Shown here in pieces: positions 8,953 through 17,931 of a stretch of 64,000 nucleotides of DNA. Made by a program: the position numbers and the translations under genes. The DNA is from Halothiobacillaceae bacterium (lineage in GTDB: Bacteria > Pseudomonadota > Gammaproteobacteria > Halothiobacillales > Halothiobacillaceae): contig SDAY01000001.1 of NCBI GenBank assembly GCA_006212015.1, positions 49,068 through 113,067 of the forward strand, written 5' to 3'. The notes beneath the pieces were generated by a model, which made no database searches, was not told where the DNA came from, and saw nothing but the letters and a program-made list of their open reading frames with translations. The number at the start of each line of letters is the position of its first letter. Position 1 is the stretch's first letter.

Positions 8953-9610
8953 CGGGGAATCTCGCGGGGGCGGGGCAGGGGGCGGTCTTCTGCTTGAAAT
9001 CGCACAGGTCGCAGACCGGGCAGATGCCGCATTTGGGGCTGCGCGCGGTGCAGGTGTAGCGGCCGTGCAGGATCAGCCAGTGATGGGCGTCCTGCATGAA
9101 TGCCTTGGGGATGACCTTGACCAGCCGGTCCTCCACCGCGCGCACGGTCTTGCCGGGGGCGAGGCCGGTGCGGTTGGCGACGCGGAAGATGTGGGTGTCC
9201 ACCGCCATGGCCGGCTGGCCGAAGGCGGTGTTGAGCACCACGTTGGCGGTCTTGCGGCCGACGCCTGGCAGGGCCTCCAGCGCCTCGCGGGTGCTCGGAA
9301 CCTCGCCGCCATGCCGGTCGAGCAGCATGCGGCAGAGGCCGATGACGTTTTTCGCCTTGGACGGATACAGGCCGATGGTCCTGATGTATTCGCGCAAGCC
9401 TTCCTCACCCAGGTCGAGGATGGCTTGGGGGGTGCTGGCGACCGGGAAAAGGCGGCCGGTGGCGAGGTTCACGCCCTTGTCGGTGGCCTGCGCGGACAGC
9501 ACCACGGCGACCAGCAGCTCGAACGGTGTCGAGTAGTGCAGCTCGGTGGTCGGGTGCGGGTTGATCGAGCGCAAACGCTCGAAGAAAAGGCGACGGGTGA
9601 GAGGATTCAT
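8936..9610 (-). CDS. nth: Endonuclease III
   Basis: LPGVGRKTANVVLNTAFGQPAMAVDTHIFRVANRTGLA; C-terminal C-X6-C-X2-C-X5-C 4Fe-4S motif. Confidence 0.97.
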   Translation of the reverse strand: MNPLTRRLFFERLRSINPHPTTELHYSTPFELLVAVVLSAQATDKGVNLATGRLFPVASTPQAILDLGEEGLREYIRTIGLYPSKAKNVIGLCRMLLDRHGGEVPSTREALEALPGVGRKTANVVLNTAFGQPAMAVDTHIFRVANRTGLAPGKTVRAVEDRLVKVIPKAFMQDAHHWLILHGRYTCTARSPKCGICPVCDLCDFKQKTAPCPAPARFPDVVQS

Positions 9611-9723
9611 GAACTGTGCAAAAGTGGTTCAAGGCATGGGGGCGCTTGCCGATTAACTGTTAGCATACATGGTCAATAAGGTCGCTGGCATACGGCCCAT
9701 GCAATGACAGGGGATTGATTCGC

Positions 9724-10578
9724 ATGTTCATTATTATCGGCTGGGTGATGGTCATCGGCGTCATCCTCGGCGGCTTCATCATGGCGGGCGGCCATCTCGT
9801 CGTGCTGATGCAGCCCGTCGAGGTGCTGATCATCTTCGGCGCGGTCATCGGCGCGACCGTGGCCGGCAACGACATGGTCAAGCTCAAGGCCTTCGGAGGC
9901 GGCATCGGCCAGGCGTTCAAGGGTTCCAGGTACAGCAAGCAGATGTACATGGAGACCCTAGGTCTGCTCTTCAATCTGTTCGCCAAGGCGCGCAAGGACG
10001 GTCTGATGTCGATCGAGGGGGACATCGAGGAGCCGGAGAACAGCGAGATCTTCAAGAAGGCCCCCAAGGTGGCGGCCGACCACCATGCGACCGACTTCAT
10101 CGCCGACTACATGCGCCTGATGATCAGCTCCAGCCTGGACGTGCACCAGATCGACAACCTGATGGACGTCGAGATCGAGACCCACCATCACGAAGCGGCC
10201 ATCCCGGGCAACATGATGGCCAAGATCGCCGACGGCTTGCCGGCCTTCGGTATCGTCGCGGCGGTGCTTGGGGTGGTGCACACCATGGAATCGGTTGGCA
10301 TTCCGCCCGCAGAACTGGGCAAGCTGATCGCGGCGGCCCTGGTCGGTACCTTCCTCGGTATCCTTGCGGCCTACGGCTTTGTCAGCCCGCTGGCCAAGGT
10401 CATGGAGACCCAGGGCGAGGAATCGACCCAGTACTTCAATTGCCTCAAGGCGACCCTGATTGCGTTCATGAATGGCTATCCGCCGCAGGTCGCGGTCGAA
10501 TTCGGACGCAAGACCCTGCCATCGCATGTGCGGCCAGGCTTCCTCGAAATGGAAGAGTTCATCAAGAGCAACAAGTAA
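9724..10578 (+). CDS. motA: Flagellar motor stator protein MotA
   Basis: MFIIIGWVMVIGVILGGFIMAGGHLVVLMQPVE..., DGLPAFGIVAAVLGVVHTME; followed by motB. Confidence 0.95.
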   Translation: MFIIIGWVMVIGVILGGFIMAGGHLVVLMQPVEVLIIFGAVIGATVAGNDMVKLKAFGGGIGQAFKGSRYSKQMYMETLGLLFNLFAKARKDGLMSIEGDIEEPENSEIFKKAPKVAADHHATDFIADYMRLMISSSLDVHQIDNLMDVEIETHHHEAAIPGNMMAKIADGLPAFGIVAAVLGVVHTMESVGIPPAELGKLIAAALVGTFLGILAAYGFVSPLAKVMETQGEESTQYFNCLKATLIAFMNGYPPQVAVEFGRKTLPSHVRPGFLEMEEFIKSNK

Positions 10579-10609
10579 TCCAGGCGCATAGCCCGGCGGA
10601 CGGCAGATC

Positions 10610-11542
10610 ATGCAGACGGAACACCAACGCCCGATCATCATCAAGAAGGTCAAGAAAGGCGGCCACGGCGCGCACGGCGGCGCCTGGAAGATTGCCTTCG
10701 CCGACTTCATGACGGCGATGATGGCGTTCTTCCTGCTGATGTGGCTGCTGGGCTCGACCAGCAAGGAAGATCTCTCCGGCATTGCCGAGTACTTCCAGAA
10801 CCCGACCGTCATCTCCATGAGCGGCGGAACCTCGACCGGCGACCGCACCAGCATCATCAAGGGCGGCGGCGACGACCTGACCAAGCAGGACGGCAACGTC
10901 AAGAAGGGCGAAATCATCGTCGACCCCGAGGACGTGAAGAAGCGCCTGCGCGAGCGTGAGGCCAAGCGCATGCAGGAGACCAAGGACAAGCTGGAGAAGA
11001 TGATCGAGCAGGACAGCGTGCTCAAGGAGTTCAAGAACCAGCTCAAGATCGACATCACGCCCGAGGGCCTGCGCATCCAGATCGTCGACCAGGACAAGCG
11101 GCCGATGTTCGATGCGGGCTCCTCGCACATGGCGACCTATGCCGAGGCGATCTTGCGCAAGGTCGCCCCGGTCGTGAACGAGCTGCCGAACAGGCTCACG
11201 GTGCTGGGGCATACCGACTCGCGTCCGTTTGGCAGCGGTCGGGGTGATTACTCCAACTGGGAGCTTTCCGCCGACCGCGCCAATGCGGCAAGGCGCATGC
11301 TCAACGCCAGCGGGATTGCCGAGGACAAGGTCATGCGCGTGTCCGGCCTGGCCGACTCCGTGCCCTTCAATCCGCAGGATCCCGCCGACCCGATCAACCG
11401 TCGCATCTCCATCATCCTGCTCAAGAAGGATGTGGAGGATCAGTACGTGGCCAATACCGGCGCAGTGCTTCCTCCGTCAGCGGATGCGCCCCCTCCGGAC
11501 ACCGGGCTTTCGGTCCCGGCAACGGTCATTCCAACACAGTGA
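10610..11542 (+). CDS. motB: Flagellar motor protein MotB
   Basis: [26 protein letters not shown] and OmpA-like ILGHTDSRP / [11 protein letters not shown]. Confidence 0.95.
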   Translation: MQTEHQRPIIIKKVKKGGHGAHGGAWKIAFADFMTAMMAFFLLMWLLGSTSKEDLSGIAEYFQNPTVISMSGGTSTGDRTSIIKGGGDDLTKQDGNVKKGEIIVDPEDVKKRLREREAKRMQETKDKLEKMIEQDSVLKEFKNQLKIDITPEGLRIQIVDQDKRPMFDAGSSHMATYAEAILRKVAPVVNELPNRLTVLGHTDSRPFGSGRGDYSNWELSADRANAARRMLNASGIAEDKVMRVSGLADSVPFNPQDPADPINRRISIILLKKDVEDQYVANTGAVLPPSADAPPPDTGLSVPATVIPTQ

Positions 11543-11547
11543 TACCC

Positions 11548-12597
11548 ATGAGCCTGAGCTACGACCTCGCCCGCCGGGCGCTTTTCCTGTTGCCGCCCGA
11601 GACCGCCCATGACCTGGCGCTGGAAGGCATGCATCTTTTCCTGCGCGGGCCGCTCGGCCGCTGGATGCGCTCGCGCGTGCCGGACAGCCCGCGCGAGGTG
11701 ATGGGCCTGACCTTCCGGAATCCGGTAGGCATGGCGGCAGGCATGGACAAGAACGCCCGCTACATCGACGCGCTCGGCAACCTCGGCTTCGGCTTCATCG
11801 AGGTGGGCACGGTCACCCCCCGCCCGCAGCCGGGCAATCCCAAGCCGCGCCTGTTCCGCCTGCCGAAGGCGCGGGCCATCATCAACCGCATGGGCTTCAA
11901 CAACCTCGGGGTCGAGCAGTTCATCGCCCATGTCGAGCACAGCCGCTATACCCGCGAGGGCGGCGTGCTGGGCCTGAACATCGGCAAGAACTTCGACACC
12001 CCGGTCGAGAAGGCGGCGGACGACTACCTGTTCTGCCTGCGCCGGGTCTATCCGCATGCCGGCTATGTCGCGGTGAACGTCTCCTCGCCCAACACGGCGG
12101 GCCTGCGCACCCTGCAGCATGGCGAGGCCTTCGACGACCTGCTCGCCCGGCTCAAGAGCGAACAGCAGCGCCTGGCCGACCAGCATGGCCGCTACGTGCC
12201 GATCGCGGTCAAGGTGGCGCCGGACCTGGCGCCGGATGAAGTGACCACGATCGCGGACGCCCTGCGCCGCCATCGCATCGAGGGCCTGATCGCGACCAAC
12301 ACGACACTGAGTCGCGAGGGCGTCGAGGGCCTGCCGCATGCCGACGAGAAGGGCGGGCTGTCAGGCGCGCCGGTGTTGACGCGCTCGACCGCCATCGTGC
12401 GCCAGTTCAGCGAGGCGCTGGGCGGCGAACTGCCGATCATCGCCGCAGGGGGCATCATGTGCGCCGCCGACGCGCAGGCCAAGATCGACGCGGGCGCGAG
12501 CCTCGTGCAGATCTACACCGGCTTCATCTATCAGGGGCCGGACCTGGTGCGCGAGATCGCCCGCACGCTGGCCTCGCCGGGTTGTGCCGGCGGCTGA
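11548..12597 (+). CDS. pyrD: Dihydroorotate dehydrogenase (quinone)
   Basis: [67 protein letters not shown]. Confidence 0.97.
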   Translation: MSLSYDLARRALFLLPPETAHDLALEGMHLFLRGPLGRWMRSRVPDSPREVMGLTFRNPVGMAAGMDKNARYIDALGNLGFGFIEVGTVTPRPQPGNPKPRLFRLPKARAIINRMGFNNLGVEQFIAHVEHSRYTREGGVLGLNIGKNFDTPVEKAADDYLFCLRRVYPHAGYVAVNVSSPNTAGLRTLQHGEAFDDLLARLKSEQQRLADQHGRYVPIAVKVAPDLAPDEVTTIADALRRHRIEGLIATNTTLSREGVEGLPHADEKGGLSGAPVLTRSTAIVRQFSEALGGELPIIAAGGIMCAADAQAKIDAGASLVQIYTGFIYQGPDLVREIARTLASPGCAGG

Positions 12598-12603
12598 ATG
12601 CAT

Positions 12604-12726
12604 CGTCATTGCGAGCGAGCCTGCCTTTGGCCACGAGGCCGAAGGCCGTGCTGGGAAGCCATCCAGAACGCCTGCAGAATCAGCAACCTATGGATCGCCA
12701 CGTCGTTTCACTCCTCGCGATGACGA
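12604..12726. repeat. Dispersed palindromic repeat, second copy (cgtcattgcgag...ctcgcgatgacg)
   Basis: Inverted ends 12604-12615 and about 12714-12726; internal cgatcca-type core; same family as 2536-2647. Confidence 0.7.
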
Positions 12727-12746
12727 TTGATTCAGCGCTTCCCTGG

Positions 12747-12979
12747 CAGCCTGTCGGACTTGAGGCGAACGGGCTGCAAAGGCTTGCGGAATCCATCCAT
12801 GGATTCCGCCCTTCGGGTGTCGCTGTGCGACCCCACGCCGCTCCCGACGGCGCTGTTCGGGCCGGTCCATATTTCGCCGCTATTTTTGGGCCATAGTCCT
12901 GGCTATGGCCCGGTAAAATCGTCATGGCTGTCCTCAGCCGGCGACTTTTTCGCTTCAGCCGCTCAAGTCCGACAGGCTG
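12747..12979. mobile_element. MITE-like element with 18-bp perfect terminal inverted repeats
   Basis: cagcctgtcggacttgag (12747-12764) and ctcaagtccgacaggctg (12962-12979); internal hairpins at 12786-12809 and 12888-12911; no coding capacity. Confidence 0.65.
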
Positions 12980-13023
12980 CTAGTACAATACCCACCCCTT
13001 TCTTGCCCGCCTGGAGCCCTCCC

Positions 13024-13878
13024 ATGTCCGCCCAACTGATTGACGGCAAGCGCGTCGCCGAGGAGGTCGTCACCTCCGTGCGCGAGGGCGTCGAGCAACT
13101 CAAGGCCCAGGGCCGCCGCGTGCCCGGCCTTGCCGTCATCCAGGTCGGCGAGGACCCGGCCTCCAGGGTCTATGTGGGCAACAAGCGCCGCGCCTGCGAG
13201 CGCACGGGCATCCATTCCGTCGCCCACGACCTGCCGGCCGAGACCCGCGAGCAGGCCCTGCTTGACCTGATCGACCAGCTCAATGCCGATCCGTCCATCG
13301 ACGGCATTCTGGTCCAGCTGCCGCTGCCCGCGCATATCGACGCCGAGGCGGTGATCGAGCGCATCCACCCGGACAAGGACGTGGACGGCTTTCATCCCTA
13401 CAACGTCGGACGCCTGGCCCAGCGCATCCCGCGCCTGCGTCCCTGCACCCCGTATGGCGTGATGCGCCTGCTGGAAACCTGCGGCATCGATCCGAAAGGC
13501 ATGGAGGCCGTGGTGGTGGGCGCCTCCAACATCGTCGGTCGGCCGATGGCGCTGGAGCTGCTGCTGGCGGGCGCGACCGTGACCGTGACCCATCGCTTCA
13601 CCCGGGACCTCGCCGCCCATGTCGGCCGCGCCGACCTGCTGGTGGTGGCCGCCGGCAAGCCGGGTCTGGTCAAGGGCGAGTGGGTCAAGCCGGGGGCGGT
13701 GGTGATCGACGTCGGCATCAACCGCCTGGCGGACGGCCGCCTGGTCGGTGATGTCGAATTCGAGGCGGCCTTCGAGCGCGCCGGGCACATCACTCCGGTG
13801 CCGGGCGGCGTCGGCCCGATGACCGTGGCGATGCTGATGCAGAACACCCTCGAGGCGCGCATGCTGCGCGCGGAGTGA
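13024..13878 (+). CDS. folD: Bifunctional methylene-THF dehydrogenase / cyclohydrolase FolD
   Basis: [71 protein letters not shown]. Confidence 0.97.
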   Translation: MSAQLIDGKRVAEEVVTSVREGVEQLKAQGRRVPGLAVIQVGEDPASRVYVGNKRRACERTGIHSVAHDLPAETREQALLDLIDQLNADPSIDGILVQLPLPAHIDAEAVIERIHPDKDVDGFHPYNVGRLAQRIPRLRPCTPYGVMRLLETCGIDPKGMEAVVVGASNIVGRPMALELLLAGATVTVTHRFTRDLAAHVGRADLLVVAAGKPGLVKGEWVKPGAVVIDVGINRLADGRLVGDVEFEAAFERAGHITPVPGGVGPMTVAMLMQNTLEARMLRAE

Positions 13879-14042
13879 GCCCTTGCCAACGCGAAGCGGG
13901 CGCAAACCCTCGATGTGCCGCATGTCGCCCCCTGTCAGGCGGTCCATGGGCTGATGACTCCGCAAACCTGCCGGATGGCTTCCCCCATGGCCCTCGGCCT
14001 CGCGGCCAAAGGCGAGATCGCTCGCCATGACGATGATGCGCC

Positions 14043-14101
14043 TGTAGGAGCGAGCTTGCTCGCGATCCATGCGGGACATCGCGAGCAAGCTCGCTCCTGC
14101 A
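14043..14101. repeat. Pseudomonas-type REP pair (BIME-like)
   Basis: tgtaggagcgagcttgctcgcgat / atcgcgagcaagctcgctcctgca inverted arms (23/24), each arm itself palindromic. Confidence 0.8.
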
Positions 14102-14171
14102 TCTCCTCGCAGGCGCGAATTCATTGGCGCACTGGCCCTGATCGCGGCGGGGTGCCGTTCCTACCTCGTAG

Positions 14172-14189
14172 GTGCGAATTCATTCGCAC
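14172..14189. repeat. GTGCGAATTCATTCGCAC palindromic module
   Basis: Identical to 17783-17800 and reverse complement of 4369-4386. Confidence 0.8.
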
Positions 14190-14285
14190 TTGCGCCCGGG
14201 GTGCTCGCCACAATTTCTTTACAAGCGCTGACCGACGGCCCGCGAGGGCGGCAAGCGCTCATCTTGACTTACGGGGGAGCTTCCC

Positions 14286-15128
14286 ATGAACAGACGAACC
14301 ATGCTGAAGGGGCTTGTGCTGGCGGCGGGCATGCTGGCCGGGGGGGTGGCCAGTGGGTTGTCGTGGGCGGCCGATCCGTTCCTCATCGGGGTGGCGCCGC
14401 ACACCAGCGCCCGCGTGCTGATCGAGCAGTACCAGCCGCTGCGCCTGCATCTGGAACGCGCGCTCGGGCAGCCGGTGGCCATCGTCACCGCCCCCGACTT
14501 CACCGAATTCGCCCGCCGCGCGCTGCGCAGCGAGTACGACCTCGCCATCACCACCGGCCATCAGGCGCGCCTGCTGCAGACGGATGCGGGCGGCCTGCCG
14601 CTGCTGACCTACAAGGCGCCGTTCCTTGCCCTCGCCGTGGTCGCGGCCGGGGGGCCGGTCCATACGATGGATGACCTGCGCGGCAGGACCGTGCTCGGCC
14701 TGAGTCCCACCTCGCTGGTCACCCTGTGGGGGCTGCAGTGGCTGCAGGATGCCGGCCTGCGTGATGTCGCCGTGAACTACGTCAGCGCGGCCGACAGCGT
14801 GAGCCAGGTCATCCTCGCCGGGGAGGCCGCCGCCGGTTTCATCTCCCAGCCCAATTACGACAAGCTCTCCCCGGACGTGGCCCGGCGCCTGCGCATCCTC
14901 GAACGCAGCCGGCCGCTCGCGGGCCGCGTCTATGTGCTCGACAGGCGCCATGCCGCGCGGCGGGCGCAGGTCGAGGATGCCCTGTGGGGCTTCGCCGGGA
15001 CGCCCGAGGCGCGCGCCTATTTCGACCAGACCCAGCTCGGCGGCTACCGCCGGCTTGAGGCGGGAGAGCTCGAGCTCATGGAACCCTATGCCGCCCGCGT
15101 CCGGGCCACCCTGGAGGGCGTGAAGTAA
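14286..15128 (+). CDS. PhnD-like phosphate/phosphonate-type periplasmic binding protein
   Basis: NRRTMLKG signal; DPFLIGVAPHTSARVLIEQYQPLRLHLERALGQPVAIVTAPDFTEFARRALRSEYDLAITTGHQAR; DDLRGRTV; stop overlaps next ATG (TAATG). Confidence 0.85.
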   Translation: MNRRTMLKGLVLAAGMLAGGVASGLSWAADPFLIGVAPHTSARVLIEQYQPLRLHLERALGQPVAIVTAPDFTEFARRALRSEYDLAITTGHQARLLQTDAGGLPLLTYKAPFLALAVVAAGGPVHTMDDLRGRTVLGLSPTSLVTLWGLQWLQDAGLRDVAVNYVSAADSVSQVILAGEAAAGFISQPNYDKLSPDVARRLRILERSRPLAGRVYVLDRRHAARRAQVEDALWGFAGTPEARAYFDQTQLGGYRRLEAGELELMEPYAARVRATLEGVK

Positions 15129-17545
15129 TGCCGGGATGGATCGGCCGGCGCGTGCGCGGCATGCGCGGTCGTCTGCTCCTGGCCGCCATCCTCGTCGAGG
15201 CGCTGATGCTCACCCTGCTGGTGGGCAACAGCCTGCGCCTGCTGCAGGGCAGCCTGGACGAGCAGGCGCGCCTGCAGGCAAGCCAGCTCGCGCCCGTGCT
15301 GAACGCGGCGCTGGTCGCACCCATGGCGCAGTATGATTACGCGACCGTGCAGGCCATCCTCGAAGAGGTCGTGGCCGTGCGGGGCATCGACTACCTCGCC
15401 GTGCAGGACGCCTCCGGCAAGCTGATCGGCATCAGCGGCTGGGAGCGAGGCCGGCCCCTGCCGCCCGCCGACGAGACGCTGTCATCCTCCCTCAATGACG
15501 ACATCCTGCCCCGCCACGATGTCATTCGCCCCATTGCGCTTGCCGGGCAGACGCTCGGCACCATGCATTACGGGCTGGGCCTCGGCCATATCCTGATGGC
15601 GCGGGATCGGCAGCTCACCCAGGGCGTGGCCATCGCGCTCGGCGAGATCCTGCTCTCCGTCGCCCTGCTGGCCCTCATCGGTCTCCTGATGACGCGCCAT
15701 TTCGCCGAGCTGATCCGGGTCAGCGGCGAGGTGGCCCGGGGCAACTTCGCCTTCGCCCCCCTCGAGGAGGGGGATCACGACATCGGCCGATTGGGGCGGG
15801 CCTTCAACGCCATGGCGCACGCGGTGGATGAGCGCATCCGTGAGCTCGCGGGCCTGCGCGATGCGCTGCAGCGGGAGCGCGATCTCGCCCAGGTGACGCT
15901 GGCCTCCATCGGCGATGGCGTGGTCACCACCGACGCCGAAGGGCGCGTCACCTTCCTCAATGCGATGGCGGAGAAGCTCACCGGCTGGACGCAGGAGGAG
16001 GCAGCGGGGCAGCCGGTCACCGAGGTCGTCGCGCTGTCCGAGGAAGAGGGCGGCCGGTTACCGTCCCATCCCGTCCTTGAGTGCCTGCGGTCCGGCCATG
16101 GCGTCTCGCTCCAAGCGGATGTCGTGCTGGAGTCGCGCGATGGCCGGCGCACCCCGGTGGAGGACAAGGTCGCGCCCATCCTCGACCGCGGGGGTGTGGG
16201 GGTCGGCGCCGTCATGGTGTTTGCCGATGTCAGCGCCACGCGCGAGATCAGCCGCCTGATGGCCTGGCAGGCCAGTCATGACAGCCTGACCCGGCTGGTC
16301 AATCGAAACAGCTTCGAGCAGCACCTGAATCGCCTGCTCGACGAACCGGTCAAGGCCGGCCGCGAGCATGCCCTGCTCTACCTCGACCTGGACCAGTTCA
16401 AGATCGTCAACGACCTGTGCGGGCACACGGCGGGGGACCGGTTGCTGGTGCAGGTGACCTTCCTGATGCACGAGCAGATGCGCAAGAGTGACACCCTGGC
16501 GCGACTGGGCGGCGACGAGTTCGGCGTGCTGCTGCAGGATTGTCCCGAGGAGTGTGCGCTTCGGATCGCCGACGCCCTGCGGGTGGTCGTGCGCGACTTC
16601 CGCTTCGCGTGGGGCGACAAGGTCTTCGAGATCGGCGTCTCCATCGGCCTGGTGATGATCGGCCCCGAGGGGCGCAGCGCGGCCGAGCTGCTAAGCGCCG
16701 CCGATATGGCCTGCTACGCGGCCAAGGAGCAGGGGCGCGACCGCGTCCATGTCTATCGCGGCGAGGATGTGGAAACCATGTCCCGTCAGGCCGAGATGCA
16801 CGTCGCCGCGCGTCTGCGCGAGGCCCTGCGGGAGGACCGCTTCGTGCTGTACGCGCAGGAGATCCGTGCCCTGCGGGGGCACGGCCCGCACTACGAGGTG
16901 CTGGTGCGCATGCTGGACGAGCAGGGGAAGCCGCTCGCGCCCGCCCTGTTCATTCCCGCCGCCGAGCGCTACGGCCTGATGCCGCAGGTCGACCGCTGGG
17001 TGGTCCGCCATGCCCTGCGGCAGGCTGCCGCCTCCTGCGACGCGCACGGCCTCACCCTGGCCATCAATCTGTCGGGGCTGTCCCTGCTCGATCCGGCGAT
17101 GCCGGGCTACATCCGCGAGCAGCTGGCCGAGAGCGGCATGCGGCCCGAGTGCGTCTGCTTCGAGATCACCGAGACCGCCGCCATCGCCCACCTGGGCAAG
17201 GGCGTCGAGTTCATGCGCGAGTTCCGGGCGCTGGGCTGCCGTTTCTCGCTGGACGACTTCGGCAGCGGCATGGCCTCGTTCGGCTACCTCAAGGCCCTGC
17301 CGGTCGATTACCTGAAGATCGACGGCGCCTTCGTGCGTGACATCCTGACCGACCCCATCGACCGCGCCTTCGTCGAGTCCATCCATCACATCGGCAAGGT
17401 GATGGGCAAGATGACGATTGCCGAGTTTGCCGAAAACCAGGCCATCATTGACGAACTTGAGCGCATCGGCATCGACTATGTGCAGGGCTATGGCGTCGCC
17501 CGCCCGCGCCCGCTGGCCGAGGTGCTGGGCGGCCTGTCGGCCTGA
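15128..17545 (+). CDS. Membrane HAMP-PAS-GGDEF-EAL c-di-GMP signalling protein
   Basis: Two TM segments, HAMP, PAS (LASIGDGVVTTDAEGRVTFLNAMAEKLTGW), LARLGGDEFGVLL with upstream RKSD I-site, EVLVR, FSLDDFGSGMASFGYLKALPVDYLKIDG, VQGYGVARP. Confidence 0.95.
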   Translation: MPGWIGRRVRGMRGRLLLAAILVEALMLTLLVGNSLRLLQGSLDEQARLQASQLAPVLNAALVAPMAQYDYATVQAILEEVVAVRGIDYLAVQDASGKLIGISGWERGRPLPPADETLSSSLNDDILPRHDVIRPIALAGQTLGTMHYGLGLGHILMARDRQLTQGVAIALGEILLSVALLALIGLLMTRHFAELIRVSGEVARGNFAFAPLEEGDHDIGRLGRAFNAMAHAVDERIRELAGLRDALQRERDLAQVTLASIGDGVVTTDAEGRVTFLNAMAEKLTGWTQEEAAGQPVTEVVALSEEEGGRLPSHPVLECLRSGHGVSLQADVVLESRDGRRTPVEDKVAPILDRGGVGVGAVMVFADVSATREISRLMAWQASHDSLTRLVNRNSFEQHLNRLLDEPVKAGREHALLYLDLDQFKIVNDLCGHTAGDRLLVQVTFLMHEQMRKSDTLARLGGDEFGVLLQDCPEECALRIADALRVVVRDFRFAWGDKVFEIGVSIGLVMIGPEGRSAAELLSAADMACYAAKEQGRDRVHVYRGEDVETMSRQAEMHVAARLREALREDRFVLYAQEIRALRGHGPHYEVLVRMLDEQGKPLAPALFIPAAERYGLMPQVDRWVVRHALRQAAASCDAHGLTLAINLSGLSLLDPAMPGYIREQLAESGMRPECVCFEITETAAIAHLGKGVEFMREFRALGCRFSLDDFGSGMASFGYLKALPVDYLKIDGAFVRDILTDPIDRAFVESIHHIGKVMGKMTIAEFAENQAIIDELERIGIDYVQGYGVARPRPLAEVLGGLSA

Positions 17546-17604
17546 GGGCCTGTGAAGAAATCGACTGCGCCCCGATCACTGCCTTGGGTGGTACTCGCTG
17601 CTAC

Positions 17605-17768
17605 CAGGATGCTGAAAAACCTCATTCATGAGTTTTTCAGCCATACCACGTCCGGTACACGCCCGGACTTGGTATGCGAAAATCAATCACTTACGTGATT
17701 GATTTTCGTGCGGGACATCCATGTCCCGCCTTAGCAGGCTGCTGAAATAAGTATTTCAGCAGCCTGCT
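17605..17768 (-). repeat. Five-hairpin train, copy B (inverted relative to copy A)
   Basis: H5' 17611-17641, H4' 17643-17675, H3' 17677-17708, H2' 17710-17729, H1' 17733-17768; reverse complement of 4139-4300 with few mismatches. Confidence 0.9.
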
Positions 17769-17782
17769 ACGCTCCCTTGCAG

Positions 17783-17800
17783 GTGCGAATTCATTCGCAC
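17783..17800. repeat. GTGCGAATTCATTCGCAC palindromic module
   Basis: Identical 18-mer to 14172-14189. Confidence 0.8.
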
Positions 17801-17931
17801 ACTGCCTTGATCGCGGCGGGGGCGCGCTCCTCCATGCAGGAGGCCTGCCCCCGGGCCGAATGACGCGCTGCCGGGTCCTGTTCGGGGTGCTTGCCACGAT
17901 GTCTTCGCAAGCGCCGAGGCCCGGCAGGCGG

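Noticed and set aside
9618-9662. Possible sigma28 flagellar promoter before motA (aaaagtgg ... gccgatta)
   Set aside because: Spacer is about 20 nt rather than about 11, so it does not fit the class 3 flagellar consensus
12727-13023. N-terminal extension of folD (ORF starting at 12727)
   Set aside because: Extension runs through the MITE-like element; ATG 13024 [15 protein letters not shown] matches normal FolD start
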